The notes under the pieces were generated by a model that was given only the letters and a program-made list of their open reading frames with translations, was not told the DNA's origin and made no database searches. Made by a program: the position numbers and the translations under genes. From assembly GCA_013822685.1 (NCBI GenBank), contig PNKV01000019.1:1-64000 (forward strand): DNA of 64,000 bases, written 5' to 3'. Of the stretch, positions 1 through 8,018 are shown in pieces (positions within the stretch are counted from its first letter, which is position 1; every line of letters starts with the position of its first letter). The stretch is from Leptothrix sp. (in: b-proteobacteria). GTDB taxonomy: Bacteria; Pseudomonadota; Gammaproteobacteria; Burkholderiales; Burkholderiaceae_C.

Positions 1-453
1 CTGCACGCCCTGATCGCCGACATGTTCGACACCATGGCGGCTGCGCAGGGCGCAGGCCTGGCTGCTCCGCAAATCGGTGTCGATCTGGCCGTGGTGATCT
101 TCGGGGTGACACGCTCTGAGCGCTACCCGGATGCACCGCCCGTGCCTCAGACCGTGCTCATCAACCCCCAGATCATGCCCTTGTCCACCGACGAGGAAGA
201 AGGCTGGGAAGGTTGCCTGTCGGTGCCTGGCCTCCGCGGTGTCGTGCCCCGCCTGGCCCACATCCGCTACACCGGCTTCGATCAGTTCGGCCAGCCCATC
301 GACCGAGAGGCCGAAGGCTTCCACGCGCGGGTGGTTCAGCATGAGTGCGATCACCTGATCGGCAAGCTCTATCCCATGCGCATCCGCGACTTTTCCCGTT
401 TTGGCTACACCTCGGTGCTCTTCCCGGGCCTGGACCCGAACACAGACGACTGA
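1..453 (+). CDS. def: Peptide deformylase, 5'-truncated by window edge
   Basis: Removes the N-formyl group from nascent proteins in the cytoplasm, using a catalytic metal. All three family motifs are visible: [10 protein letters not shown] (motif 1), EGCLSVPG (motif 2, metal-ligand Cys) and QHECDHLIG (motif 3, HExxH with two ligand His and the catalytic Glu). The frame is open from base 1, so the true start lies upstream; about 150 residues remain of a family usually near 170-180, so roughly 20-30 N-terminal residues are missing. The internal ATG at 22 is not a sensible start because it leaves no room for the N-terminal helix. The stop is the TGA at 451-453, 20 bases before the next gene. The family call is secure; nothing can be said of its promoter. 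Confidence 0.95.
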   Translation: MHALIADMFDTMAAAQGAGLAAPQIGVDLAVVIFGVTRSERYPDAPPVPQTVLINPQIMPLSTDEEEGWEGCLSVPGLRGVVPRLAHIRYTGFDQFGQPIDREAEGFHARVVQHECDHLIGKLYPMRIRDFSRFGYTSVLFPGLDPNTDD

Positions 454-473
454 GCCGGCGCACAATCGTTGGC

Positions 474-1091
474 ATGAGCCACACGATCACGTCGGCGTTC
501 ATCTTGCTGGTGCTGGTGCTTGATCCCTTTGGCACCTTGCCGATCTTCATCTCGGTGATGCGTGGTGTGGCCCCGCAAAGGCGTGTCTGGGTGGCCCTGC
601 GCGAGGCCTGCATGGCCTTTGGCGTGCTGTTGGCCTTCATGCTGGGTGGCCGCACCTTCCTGGAGTTGATGCGCCTGTCCGAGCGCTCTTTGGAGGTGGC
701 CGGGGGCGTGATCTTGCTGCTGTTGTCCATCCGCATCATCTTTGCCTCGGGCCGCCGGCTGTTCGATGAAGAAGCCATGCCGTCATCCACCGATTCAAGC
801 CGCGAGCCATTTCTGTTCCCGATCGCCGTGCCTTTGTTGGCCGGTCCGTCCGCCATGGCCACGGTGTTGCTGCTTGCCTCGCGCCAACCCGCGCAGCTAG
901 CCGAGTGGATTGCAGCGCTGGCGGCGGCCGTTGGCGTGTGCGCGGCCGTGCTGTTGGCCAGCCAACCTTTGCACCGCTGGCTGGGCGAGTCGGTCGTCAC
1001 CGCCATTGAAAAGCTCATGGGCCTGGTGCTGTGCGCCATCGCGGTCGAGATGATCCTGGCCGGCATCAAGCACTATTTCTCTGCGGCGTGA
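474..1091 (+). CDS. MarC-family integral membrane protein
   Basis: A 205-residue, very hydrophobic protein with about six predicted membrane segments, matching the MarC/UPF0056 family of inner-membrane proteins, whose function is still unclear (the old link to multiple antibiotic resistance has been questioned). The N-terminal segment carries the family hallmark LDPFGTLPIFI, and PLLAGPSAMATVLLL fits the second inverted repeat around residues 120-136. I chose the ATG at 474 because it opens directly into the first membrane helix and gives the normal family length; the frame runs further upstream, but that part overlaps def and has no membrane character. It follows def by 20 bases and may be cotranscribed with it. 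Confidence 0.88.
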   Translation: MSHTITSAFILLVLVLDPFGTLPIFISVMRGVAPQRRVWVALREACMAFGVLLAFMLGGRTFLELMRLSERSLEVAGGVILLLLSIRIIFASGRRLFDEEAMPSSTDSSREPFLFPIAVPLLAGPSAMATVLLLASRQPAQLAEWIAALAAAVGVCAAVLLASQPLHRWLGESVVTAIEKLMGLVLCAIAVEMILAGIKHYFSAA

Positions 1092-1167
1092 GAAATTCCA
1101 CGGTTTGCGATAAGGGTTTGCGCTAGCAAACGACCGAAGACGTTGATACTGGCCGGGCACTGGGAGA

Positions 1168-3195
1168 GTGGGCTTGTTGGGATCTGAATCGTTCATCTGG
1201 GCATTGACGGCTTTGCTTCTGCTGGTTTTGGGGGGTGCGCTCGGTCACGGGCTGGCCTGGCTTGGCATTCGCCGCCATCGCCTGCGCGCGGATGAGCAAT
1301 CCGCGGGCGTTCAAACCTTGCTGGCACAAAGCGAGGCCAAGCGGCAGTTCATCTTCGAGACCGCCGATGTGAGCTTCTTCGAGGTGGATGTGCCTTCCGG
1401 GCGGGTGAGGGTGGATGGCCGCCTGCCGCAGACCTCGCCGGACGCCAGCGTCGAGTCGCGTTTGTTCAGCCAACAACAGTGGCGCGAGCTGATCCACCCC
1501 GACGAGGTCGAGCAAGCTTGTTCGCAGTTGAAGGACTACCTGGGTGGCATTTCGCCGCGCTACGAGTTGCGCTTTCGCTTCAAGGTGTCGGGTGATGACT
1601 GGCGCTGGGTGTTGTGCAAGGCGCGCATCGTTGCGCGTGATGCCCAGGGCCAACCCACCAAGGTGCATGGCAGCCTGATCGACGTTCACCAGAGCTGGTT
1701 GATGCGCCTGGCCCTGCACGAGGAGCGTGAGATGTTCGCCACGGGGCCCGTGGTCATGATCCGCGCGCAATATGCCCATGGCACCTCCAAGTTCGTCTAC
1801 GTGTCCACCAATGTGCGCAAGTTGTGGGGCTACGAGCCAGCGGCCCTGACCAGTCTGTCCAACACCATGTCCATCGTTCACCCGGACGACTCGCGGTTGC
1901 TGAAAGACCGCTTCGTCGAAGCCATGAACAGCGCGGATGAAATGCAGGTCGAGTTCGAAGCCCGGCTGCGCATGGCGGATGGCACTTACCGCTGGCACCT
2001 GTACAACAGCACCATCGACCGTTCGCATTCCGAGCGGCGTGGTTATTTCATCGACATCGACGCGCGCAAGCAAGCCGAGCTCGAAGCCGCCGTGCAGCGC
2101 CAGCGCCTCCATGAAATGGTGCAAGAGCTGCGTGCGGCGCAGGATGAAGGTGTGGTGGTGCAAGAGGCCAGCGACATGCTGCACGCCGCCGACAACCTCG
2201 ATGAGGCCTTCAGCATCATCCGGCAGGCTTGCGAGCGCCTGTTTCCTGGCTGGTCAGGCTGGCTGGCGGCCACCCAGCCTGGGGGCCACCAATTGCAGAT
2301 CGGTGCCTCGTGGGGGCGCACACCCTCACAGGCAGAGCAACATTTCCTGGCCCGCGACTGCTGGGGCATGCGACGTGGCAAGCCCCACGCCTTCAATGGG
2401 CATGACCATGGCGTTTGCTGCGTCCACCTGAAGAGCATCCCGCGCGAAGACCTCCGCCCCTACCTGTGCGTGCCCATGGTCGCCCATGGCGAAACGGTGG
2501 GCACGCTGCACCTGTTCAGCCAACAGGTCAGGGTGGCCGATGAGCGCATGGCCGATGTCCAGGCCCGCGCCGTGCGGTTTGCTGAAACCCTGAAGCTGGC
2601 GCTGAGCAACCTGATGTTGCGCAACTCCTTGCACGACCAGGCCATGACTGATGCCCTGACCGGCTTGCACAACCGCCGTTTCATGGACGAATGCCTGGGC
2701 AACGAGCTGCAACGCGTGCGCCGTGACCATGGCGTGGTGTCCTTGGCCATGATCGACATTGACCACTTCAAGCAGTTCAACGACAGCCGGGGCCATGACG
2801 CAGGCGATGTGGTCTTGAAGGCCGTGGCCGGTGTCCTGCTGGAATGCATCCGGGGCTATGACATCGCCTGCCGTTATGGTGGCGAGGAAATGGCCTTGGT
2901 GCTGCCAGGTTGCGAACAGGGCGATGCGGTCTTGCGCATGGAGCAGATCCGCCAGGCCATTGAGAACCTGGAAGTCCACCACGATGGTGTGCTGATGCCC
3001 AAGGTGACCATCTCGGCTGGCGTGGCGCAGGCCGTTGGTGGCAACTCCGAAACATTGATCCGTTGGGCTGACGAGGCCCTGTACCAGGCCAAGCGCATGG
3101 GGCGCAATCAGGTGCGGGTGTCCACCAAGACCGGGCTGGCGGTGGTGACCGATCTGGGCGAGCTCGATCCGCTGGAACAAGCCAACCGCGGCTGA
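1168..3195 (+). CDS. Membrane-anchored PAS-PAS-GAF-GGDEF diguanylate cyclase
   Basis: Likely makes cyclic di-GMP from two GTP. Of 675 residues, the N-terminal 35 hold one membrane helix. Two PAS domains follow (about 60-180 and 190-305; the second ends in the usual YFIDIDARKQAE linker), then a GAF-like region (about 330-490) and a C-terminal GGDEF domain. The active-site loop reads GGEEM at 571-575. This is a variant of GGD/EEF in which the final Phe is Met, a position that varies in some active enzymes. An RxxD inhibitory site (RGYD) sits five residues before it, so product feedback is expected. No EAL domain is present. The listed GTG start has a GGGAG motif too close to it; TTG at 1174 would be better spaced and changes only two residues. 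Confidence 0.88.
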   Translation: MGLLGSESFIWALTALLLLVLGGALGHGLAWLGIRRHRLRADEQSAGVQTLLAQSEAKRQFIFETADVSFFEVDVPSGRVRVDGRLPQTSPDASVESRLFSQQQWRELIHPDEVEQACSQLKDYLGGISPRYELRFRFKVSGDDWRWVLCKARIVARDAQGQPTKVHGSLIDVHQSWLMRLALHEEREMFATGPVVMIRAQYAHGTSKFVYVSTNVRKLWGYEPAALTSLSNTMSIVHPDDSRLLKDRFVEAMNSADEMQVEFEARLRMADGTYRWHLYNSTIDRSHSERRGYFIDIDARKQAELEAAVQRQRLHEMVQELRAAQDEGVVVQEASDMLHAADNLDEAFSIIRQACERLFPGWSGWLAATQPGGHQLQIGASWGRTPSQAEQHFLARDCWGMRRGKPHAFNGHDHGVCCVHLKSIPREDLRPYLCVPMVAHGETVGTLHLFSQQVRVADERMADVQARAVRFAETLKLALSNLMLRNSLHDQAMTDALTGLHNRRFMDECLGNELQRVRRDHGVVSLAMIDIDHFKQFNDSRGHDAGDVVLKAVAGVLLECIRGYDIACRYGGEEMALVLPGCEQGDAVLRMEQIRQAIENLEVHHDGVLMPKVTISAGVAQAVGGNSETLIRWADEALYQAKRMGRNQVRVSTKTGLAVVTDLGELDPLEQANRG

Positions 3196-3210
3196 CGCCA
3201 AAACCCTTGG

Positions 3211-3609
3211 CTATTCGTCCAGAGGCCGGGCGGAAGCCAGGGCATGGGCGGTGAGGGCGTCCATGGGGATCACTTCCAGGGCCTGCTCATGGGTTGCCTC
3301 CAGCACCACAGGCGGCGCCATGCCGGCTTGCCAGGCTTCCAGCCAGCGGCTGGCGCACAGGCACCAACGGTCGCCCGGCTTTAAGCCGGGGAAACGCGCC
3401 TCGGGGATGGCGCTGCTCAGGTCATTGCCCTGGGCGGCCGAGAAGGCCAGAAACTCCGCTGTCACCTTGACGCAAACCACGTGCAGGCCGACATCATCGC
3501 GTCGCGTGCGGCAGCACCCGTCCCGGAAAAAACCGGTCACGGGCGCGTACGAGCAGCTCCTCAGTGGGCCACCCAGAACATTGCGAGCGCTGGCGAGGTC
3601 AATGCCCAT
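3211..3609 (-). CDS. DUF2237 family protein
   Basis: A 132-residue soluble protein matching the DUF2237 family: N-terminal ARNVLGGPL, the stretch TGFFRDGCCRT, a central HVVCVKVTAEFLAFS and the block PGLKPGDRWCLCASRW. The family is common in proteobacteria and has no assigned function; the conserved Cys residues in GCC and CLC suggest metal or redox chemistry, but that is inference. It is the last gene of a leftward set, starting 6 bases after the SPFH protein gene ends, and it converges on the diguanylate cyclase with 15 bases between stops. It may be translated from the nfeD-SPFH message. Confidence 0.8.
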   Translation of the reverse strand: MGIDLASARNVLGGPLRSCSYAPVTGFFRDGCCRTRRDDVGLHVVCVKVTAEFLAFSAAQGNDLSSAIPEARFPGLKPGDRWCLCASRWLEAWQAGMAPPVVLEATHEQALEVIPMDALTAHALASARPLDE

Positions 3610-3615
3610 GGTCGG

Positions 3616-4524
3616 TCAGGAAGGGGTGCGTTTCATCAAGGTCATCGCGGTGCCGATCAGCGCCGAGACCTCGCTCATGTTGCCCGGCACGATCATCGTG
3701 TTGTTCTTCTGGGCCAGCTGGGCATAGGCCTCAACCGCTTTCTCGGCCACCTTCAGGTTCACGGCATCTTGCCCACCAGGTTGCTGGATGGCGGCGGCGA
3801 TCTTCCGGATGGCGTCGGCAGTGGCATCGGCCACGGCGGTGATGGCGGCCGCTTCACCCTGCGCCTTGTTGATCTCGGCTTGCTTTTCGCCTTCTGATCG
3901 GGCGATGAAAGCTTCGCGCTCGCCCGTGGCGATGTTGATCTGCTCTTGACGGCGCCCCTCAGAGGCGGCGATCAAGGCGCGCTTTTCACGCTCGGCCGTG
4001 ATCTGGGCCTGCATGCTGCGCAGGATCTCGACCGGCGGTGTCAGATCCTTGATTTCGTAGCGCAGAACCTTCACGCCCCAGTTCAAGGCGGCTTCGTCCA
4101 GCGCATTGACCACGGCGGTGTTGATCACAGCACGCTCTTCAAAGGTCTTGTCCAGCTCCATGCGGCCCACGACCGAGCGCAAGGTGGTTTGCGCCAGTTG
4201 GGTGATGGCCACCACGTAGTTCGAGGCGCCATAGCTGGCCCGCATCGGGTCGGTCACCTGGAAGTACAGGATGCCGTCCACCTGCAGCTGGGTGTTGTCC
4301 TTGGTGATGCAAACCTGGCTGGGCACATCCAACGCGATTTCCTTGAGCGAGTGCTTGTAGCCCACCACGTCGACGAAGGGCAGCACCACGTTCAGCCCGG
4401 GGGTGAGGGTGGCGTGGTACTTGCCCAGGCGCTCCAGCACCCAGGCATTTTGCTGGGGCACCACCTTGACCGACTTGGCCACGAAGATCACGGCCAGAAC
4501 CAGGATGACGAGGGCGAATTCCAT
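3616..4524 (-). CDS. SPFH/stomatin-family membrane protein (paraslipin/QmcA type)
   Basis: A 302-residue protein with one N-terminal membrane helix (about 2-20), followed by the SPFH/band-7 domain (VVPQQNAWVLERLGKYHATL; the PGLNVVLPFVD turn). A long charged coiled-coil with AEREKRALIAASEGRRQ and the repeated GERE/GEKQAEINKAQGEA pattern follows, then a short C-terminal tail. This matches bacterial paraslipin/QmcA, which form oligomeric scaffolds in the inner membrane and help organise quality-control proteases. It starts 20 bases after the NfeD gene, the usual pairing in which NfeD anchors or partners the SPFH protein. Function beyond scaffolding is not settled. Confidence 0.93.
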   Translation of the reverse strand: MEFALVILVLAVIFVAKSVKVVPQQNAWVLERLGKYHATLTPGLNVVLPFVDVVGYKHSLKEIALDVPSQVCITKDNTQLQVDGILYFQVTDPMRASYGASNYVVAITQLAQTTLRSVVGRMELDKTFEERAVINTAVVNALDEAALNWGVKVLRYEIKDLTPPVEILRSMQAQITAEREKRALIAASEGRRQEQINIATGEREAFIARSEGEKQAEINKAQGEAAAITAVADATADAIRKIAAAIQQPGGQDAVNLKVAEKAVEAYAQLAQKNNTMIVPGNMSEVSALIGTAMTLMKRTPS

Positions 4525-4544
4525 GTGCGCGGGCTTTCAGTTTG

Positions 4545-4976
4545 TCAGAGGGGAGCGAGGACCAGGGTGTTGCCTTCGATGGCCTGGATGCGGTGAGCGC
4601 CGGGCTGGGCAGGCGAGGTGCCCACGTAGCGGGCGTCCCATTCGGCGCCACGGTAGTGAACGCGGGCTCGGCCGTCAGGCGACCACTGCGCCACTTCGAC
4701 CGTCTGCCCCAGATCGAGGTGCAAATCGGGGTTGGCGCGGCCTTCGCTTTGGGCCTGATCTTTGCTGCGCTGTCGTTTGAGGTGCCAGCCCAACGCGGCC
4801 ACCCCGCCCACCACGCCGGCAATCAGCATCTGGGTGGACAAGGGATGGCCCATCTGGGCGCTGATTGCTGCTGCCGCTGCGCCCAGGGCGAGCATCAGCA
4901 GGTAAAACGTGCCAGTCAACAATTCCAGCCCGACGATCACGCCGGCCGCAATCCACCACAGTGTTGTGTCACTCAT
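4545..4976 (-). CDS. NfeD-family membrane protein
   Basis: A 143-residue short-form NfeD protein. The first 65 residues hold two or three membrane segments (LWWIAAGVIVGLELLTGTFYLLMLALGAA is the first pair), and the C-terminal 60 residues form the small OB-fold NfeD domain, with the conserved ...GRARVHYRGAEWDARY... strand pair. Short NfeD lacks the ClpP-like protease domain of long forms. It is the first gene of the operon with the SPFH scaffold and DUF2237 genes. Short NfeD-stomatin pairs are widespread, and the pairing supports a membrane-organisation role. A 129-base gap separates it from the divergent decarboxylase gene. Confidence 0.9.
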   Translation of the reverse strand: MSDTTLWWIAAGVIVGLELLTGTFYLLMLALGAAAAAISAQMGHPLSTQMLIAGVVGGVAALGWHLKRQRSKDQAQSEGRANPDLHLDLGQTVEVAQWSPDGRARVHYRGAEWDARYVGTSPAQPGAHRIQAIEGNTLVLAPL

Positions 4977-5105
4977 GGGCGCAGTGTACGGCGCCCAAGG
5001 CGGTTTTCATGCGACTGTCATCCACAGTGCCCGCATAAGTCCTACACTTCGCGCTTTCGCGTTTTTCCGGGCGCCCGCCCGACTTTGCCCACAGGGGTTT
5101 TGGCC

Positions 5106-7376
5106 ATGCTGCGTTTCCGTTTTCCCATCGTCATCATCGACGAAGACTTCCGCTCCGAGAACACCTCGGGACTGGGCATCCGCGCCCTGGCCGACGCCAT
5201 CGTGAAAGAGGGCTTCGAGGTGTTGGGCGTGACCAACTACGGTGATCTGTCGCAGTTCGCGCAGCAGCAAAGCCGGGCCAGCGCCTTCATCCTGTCGATC
5301 GACGACGAAGAGTTTGGCGCAGGCTCCAAGGGCGAGGTCGATTCGGCCCTGAAGGTGTTGCGCGCGTTCGTCAGCGAGATCCGCTTCAAGAACGCCGATA
5401 TCCCCATCTACCTGTATGGCGAAACGCGCACCTCGCAGCACATCCCCAACGACATCCTGCGCGAGCTGCACGGCTTCATCCACATGTTCGAGGAGACGCC
5501 CGAGTTCCTGGCGCGGCACGTGATCCGCGAGGCCAAGAGCTACCTGGATTCCCTGGCGCCGCCTTTCTTCAAGGCGCTGATGGACTATGCGCAAGACGGC
5601 TCTTACTCGTGGCACTGCCCCGGGCACTCTGGCGGTGTGGCCTTTTTGAAGAGCCCCGTGGGCCAGATGTTCCACCAGTTCTATGGCGAGAACATGCTGC
5701 GCGCCGACGTGTGCAATGCCGTTGAGGAGCTGGGCCAGCTGCTGGACCACACCGGCCCCGTGGCCGCGTCCGAGCGCAACGCCGCGCGCATCTTCAACGC
5801 CGACCACTGCTATTTCGTCACCAACGGCACGTCCACCTCCAACAAGATGGTGTGGCACCACACCGTGGCGCCGGGCGATGTGGTGCTGGTGGACCGCAAC
5901 TGCCACAAGTCCATCCTGCATGCGATCATCATGACGGGCGCCATCCCGGTGTTTCTGACGCCCACGCGCAACCACTTCGGCCTGATCGGGCCGATCCCGC
6001 AAAGCGAGTTCACCAAAGCTTCGATCGAGAAAAAGATCAAGGCCCACCCGCTGCTCAAGGGCGTGGACCCGAAGAAGGTCAAGCCGCGCATCCTGACGAT
6101 CACGCAGAGCACGTATGACGGCGTGCTCTACAACACCGAGACCATCAAGGGCATGCTCGATGGCTGGATCGACAACATCCACTTCGACGAAGCCTGGTTG
6201 CCACACGCTGCCTTCCACAGCTTCTATGGCGAGTTCCACGCCATGGGCAAGGACCGGGTGCGCCCCAAGCAGGCCGTGGTCTACGCGACGCAATCCACCC
6301 ACAAGCTGCTGGCCGGCATCAGCCAGGCCTCGCAAGTGCTGGTGCAAGACGCGCAAAACACCAAGTTGGACACGCACCTGTTCAACGAGGCCTACCTGAT
6401 GCACACCTCCACCAGCCCGCAGTACGCCATCATCGCCTCGTGCGATGTGGCGGCGGCCATGATGGAGCCTCCTGGCGGCACGGCTTTGGTCGAAGAAAGC
6501 CTGAAGGAAGCGCTGGATTTCCGCCGCGCCATGCGCAAGGTGGACAAAGAGTTCGGCAAGGACTGGTGGTTCAAGGTCTGGGGCCCGGACAAGCTCACCA
6601 AGGACGACGTGGGCTCACCCGAGGACTGGATGCTCAAGGGCAACGCCAAGTGGCACGGCTTTGGCGACCTGGCCGAGGGCTTCAACATGCTCGACCCCAT
6701 CAAGTCGACCATCGTGAACCCGGGACTGGACTTGTCGGGGAAATTCGCCGACACCGGCATCCCCGCCAGCATCGTCACCAAGTACCTGGCTGAGCACGGC
6801 GTGGTGGTCGAGAAGACCGGCCTGTATTCGTTCTTCATCATGTTCACCATCGGCATCACCAAGGGCCGCTGGAACACGCTGTTGACCGCCTTGCAGCAGT
6901 TCAAGGACGACTACGACAAGAACCAGCCGATGTGGCGTGTGCTGCCCGAGTTCTGCGCCAAGTTCCCCATCTATGAACGGATGGGCTTGCGTGATCTTTG
7001 TCAGCGTATCCACGAGATGTACGCCAAGAGCGACATCGCGCGCCTGACGACCGAGATGTACCTGTCGGACCTGCAGCCTGCGATGAAGCCCAGCGAGGCC
7101 TTTGCCTACATCGCGCACCGCAAGACCGAGCGCGTTGAGATCGAGCAACTGGAAGGCCGTGTCACGACCGCCTTGCTGACGCCTTACCCGCCCGGCATCC
7201 CCTTGCTGATCCCGGGTGAGCGCTTCAACAAGAAGATCGTGGACTACCTGCGCTTTGCCCGTGACTTCAACAGCATGTTCCCCGGCTTCACCACCGACGT
7301 GCATGGCCTGGTGGCGCAGGTGAACGAGTTTGGCGAGCTGTGCTACTACGTGGACTGCGTCAAGGACGAGGCCTGA
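5106..7376 (+). CDS. PLP-dependent Orn/Lys/Arg decarboxylase (AdiA-like)
   Basis: A 756-residue fold-type-I basic amino-acid decarboxylase with all three parts. There is an N-terminal flavodoxin-like 'wing' (about 1-150), a PLP-binding core with SWHCPGHSGG, the VTNGTSTSNKM phosphate-loop region and HFDEAWLPHAAF, and the Schiff-base lysine in QSTHKLLAG (Lys400 by count). The C-terminal domain ends in TPYPPGIPLLIPGE. The overall length equals that of biodegradative arginine decarboxylase AdiA (about 755) and exceeds CadA/SpeC (about 710-720), so arginine is the most likely substrate, but lysine or ornithine cannot be excluded. Activity would make agmatine or another polyamine precursor and consume a proton. 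ATG 5106 is chosen over far-upstream in-frame codons because it opens into MLRFRFPIVIIDEDF, the normal wing strand. Convergent with the next gene, stops 4 bases apart. Confidence 0.9.
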   Translation: MLRFRFPIVIIDEDFRSENTSGLGIRALADAIVKEGFEVLGVTNYGDLSQFAQQQSRASAFILSIDDEEFGAGSKGEVDSALKVLRAFVSEIRFKNADIPIYLYGETRTSQHIPNDILRELHGFIHMFEETPEFLARHVIREAKSYLDSLAPPFFKALMDYAQDGSYSWHCPGHSGGVAFLKSPVGQMFHQFYGENMLRADVCNAVEELGQLLDHTGPVAASERNAARIFNADHCYFVTNGTSTSNKMVWHHTVAPGDVVLVDRNCHKSILHAIIMTGAIPVFLTPTRNHFGLIGPIPQSEFTKASIEKKIKAHPLLKGVDPKKVKPRILTITQSTYDGVLYNTETIKGMLDGWIDNIHFDEAWLPHAAFHSFYGEFHAMGKDRVRPKQAVVYATQSTHKLLAGISQASQVLVQDAQNTKLDTHLFNEAYLMHTSTSPQYAIIASCDVAAAMMEPPGGTALVEESLKEALDFRRAMRKVDKEFGKDWWFKVWGPDKLTKDDVGSPEDWMLKGNAKWHGFGDLAEGFNMLDPIKSTIVNPGLDLSGKFADTGIPASIVTKYLAEHGVVVEKTGLYSFFIMFTIGITKGRWNTLLTALQQFKDDYDKNQPMWRVLPEFCAKFPIYERMGLRDLCQRIHEMYAKSDIARLTTEMYLSDLQPAMKPSEAFAYIAHRKTERVEIEQLEGRVTTALLTPYPPGIPLLIPGERFNKKIVDYLRFARDFNSMFPGFTTDVHGLVAQVNEFGELCYYVDCVKDEA

Positions 7377-7380
7377 GTTT

Positions 7381-8001
7381 TCAAGGCAGCCACAGCTCGA
7401 AGCTGGCGCCGCCTTGTGGGCGGTTGACCAGCGCAACCCGGCCCTCGCGGCCGTTGCAGCGGTGGGCTTTGGCCACGGCCTCGCACAGCGCGGTGCCCAA
7501 GCCGGTTGATTGATCAGAAGGGTCGATGGCGCCCAGGCCGGGCCCGTCGTCCTCGATGCTCAGCACCAGGTAATCGTCTTGCTGGCGCGCGCTCAGCACC
7601 ACATGCTGTTTGCTGAAGCGCATGGCGTTGTGCAGGGCCGCCTCCAGGGCCATGTAGACCAGGCGCCGGTCAAGGTACCAGAATGAAGGCATGGCCTGCA
7701 CATCGCCCAAGCTCACCTTGGGGGTGCCCGGCGTGATGAGGCGCTTGAGCGCGGCGATGTGTTGCAGCGATTTGAGCATGTCCACCGGTGACTCGTCTTC
7801 GCTGTGCACCTTCAAGCCGTCGCCAGCGCCATACACGGTCAGGAACTGCACGAACTGCCGGCGCAGCTCGGTGCAATGCACGTAAGCACTTTGGGCCAGG
7901 CCGGGGTCGGGCTGGTCGATCAAGGCTTCCAGCTCGCTCTCAAGGGTGCCCAGCGCATTCTTCAAGTCATGCGCAATGAGGGCAAAAGAAGCGGTTTCCA
8001 T
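7381..8001 (-). CDS. Minimal cytoplasmic sensor histidine kinase
   Basis: A 206-residue kinase with no membrane segment and no recognisable input domain. It starts almost at the phospho-acceptor box (IAHDLKNALGTLESEL, His near residue 10). The N-box follows (LEAALHNAMRFS), then the G1 box (IEDDGPGLG) and G2 (GLGTALCEAVAKAH), ending in GGASFELWLP. The dimerisation/HATPase core is therefore complete but stripped down. It lies 17 bases downstream of the REC-TPR gene on the same strand, so the pair probably forms a dedicated phospho-relay, with the sensory signal arriving through a partner protein. An alternative is that it acts as a phosphatase of the REC domain. The partner assignment is inference from adjacency. 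Confidence 0.85.
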   Translation of the reverse strand: METASFALIAHDLKNALGTLESELEALIDQPDPGLAQSAYVHCTELRRQFVQFLTVYGAGDGLKVHSEDESPVDMLKSLQHIAALKRLITPGTPKVSLGDVQAMPSFWYLDRRLVYMALEAALHNAMRFSKQHVVLSARQQDDYLVLSIEDDGPGLGAIDPSDQSTGLGTALCEAVAKAHRCNGREGRVALVNRPQGGASFELWLP

Positions 8002-8018
8002 CGTGGTCTTGTTCAGGC

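Noticed and set aside
5007..6404. A 465-residue minus-strand frame opposite the decarboxylase
   Set aside because: Dominated by His, Val, Gly and Leu typical of antisense; the decarboxylase on the plus strand has all family motifs.
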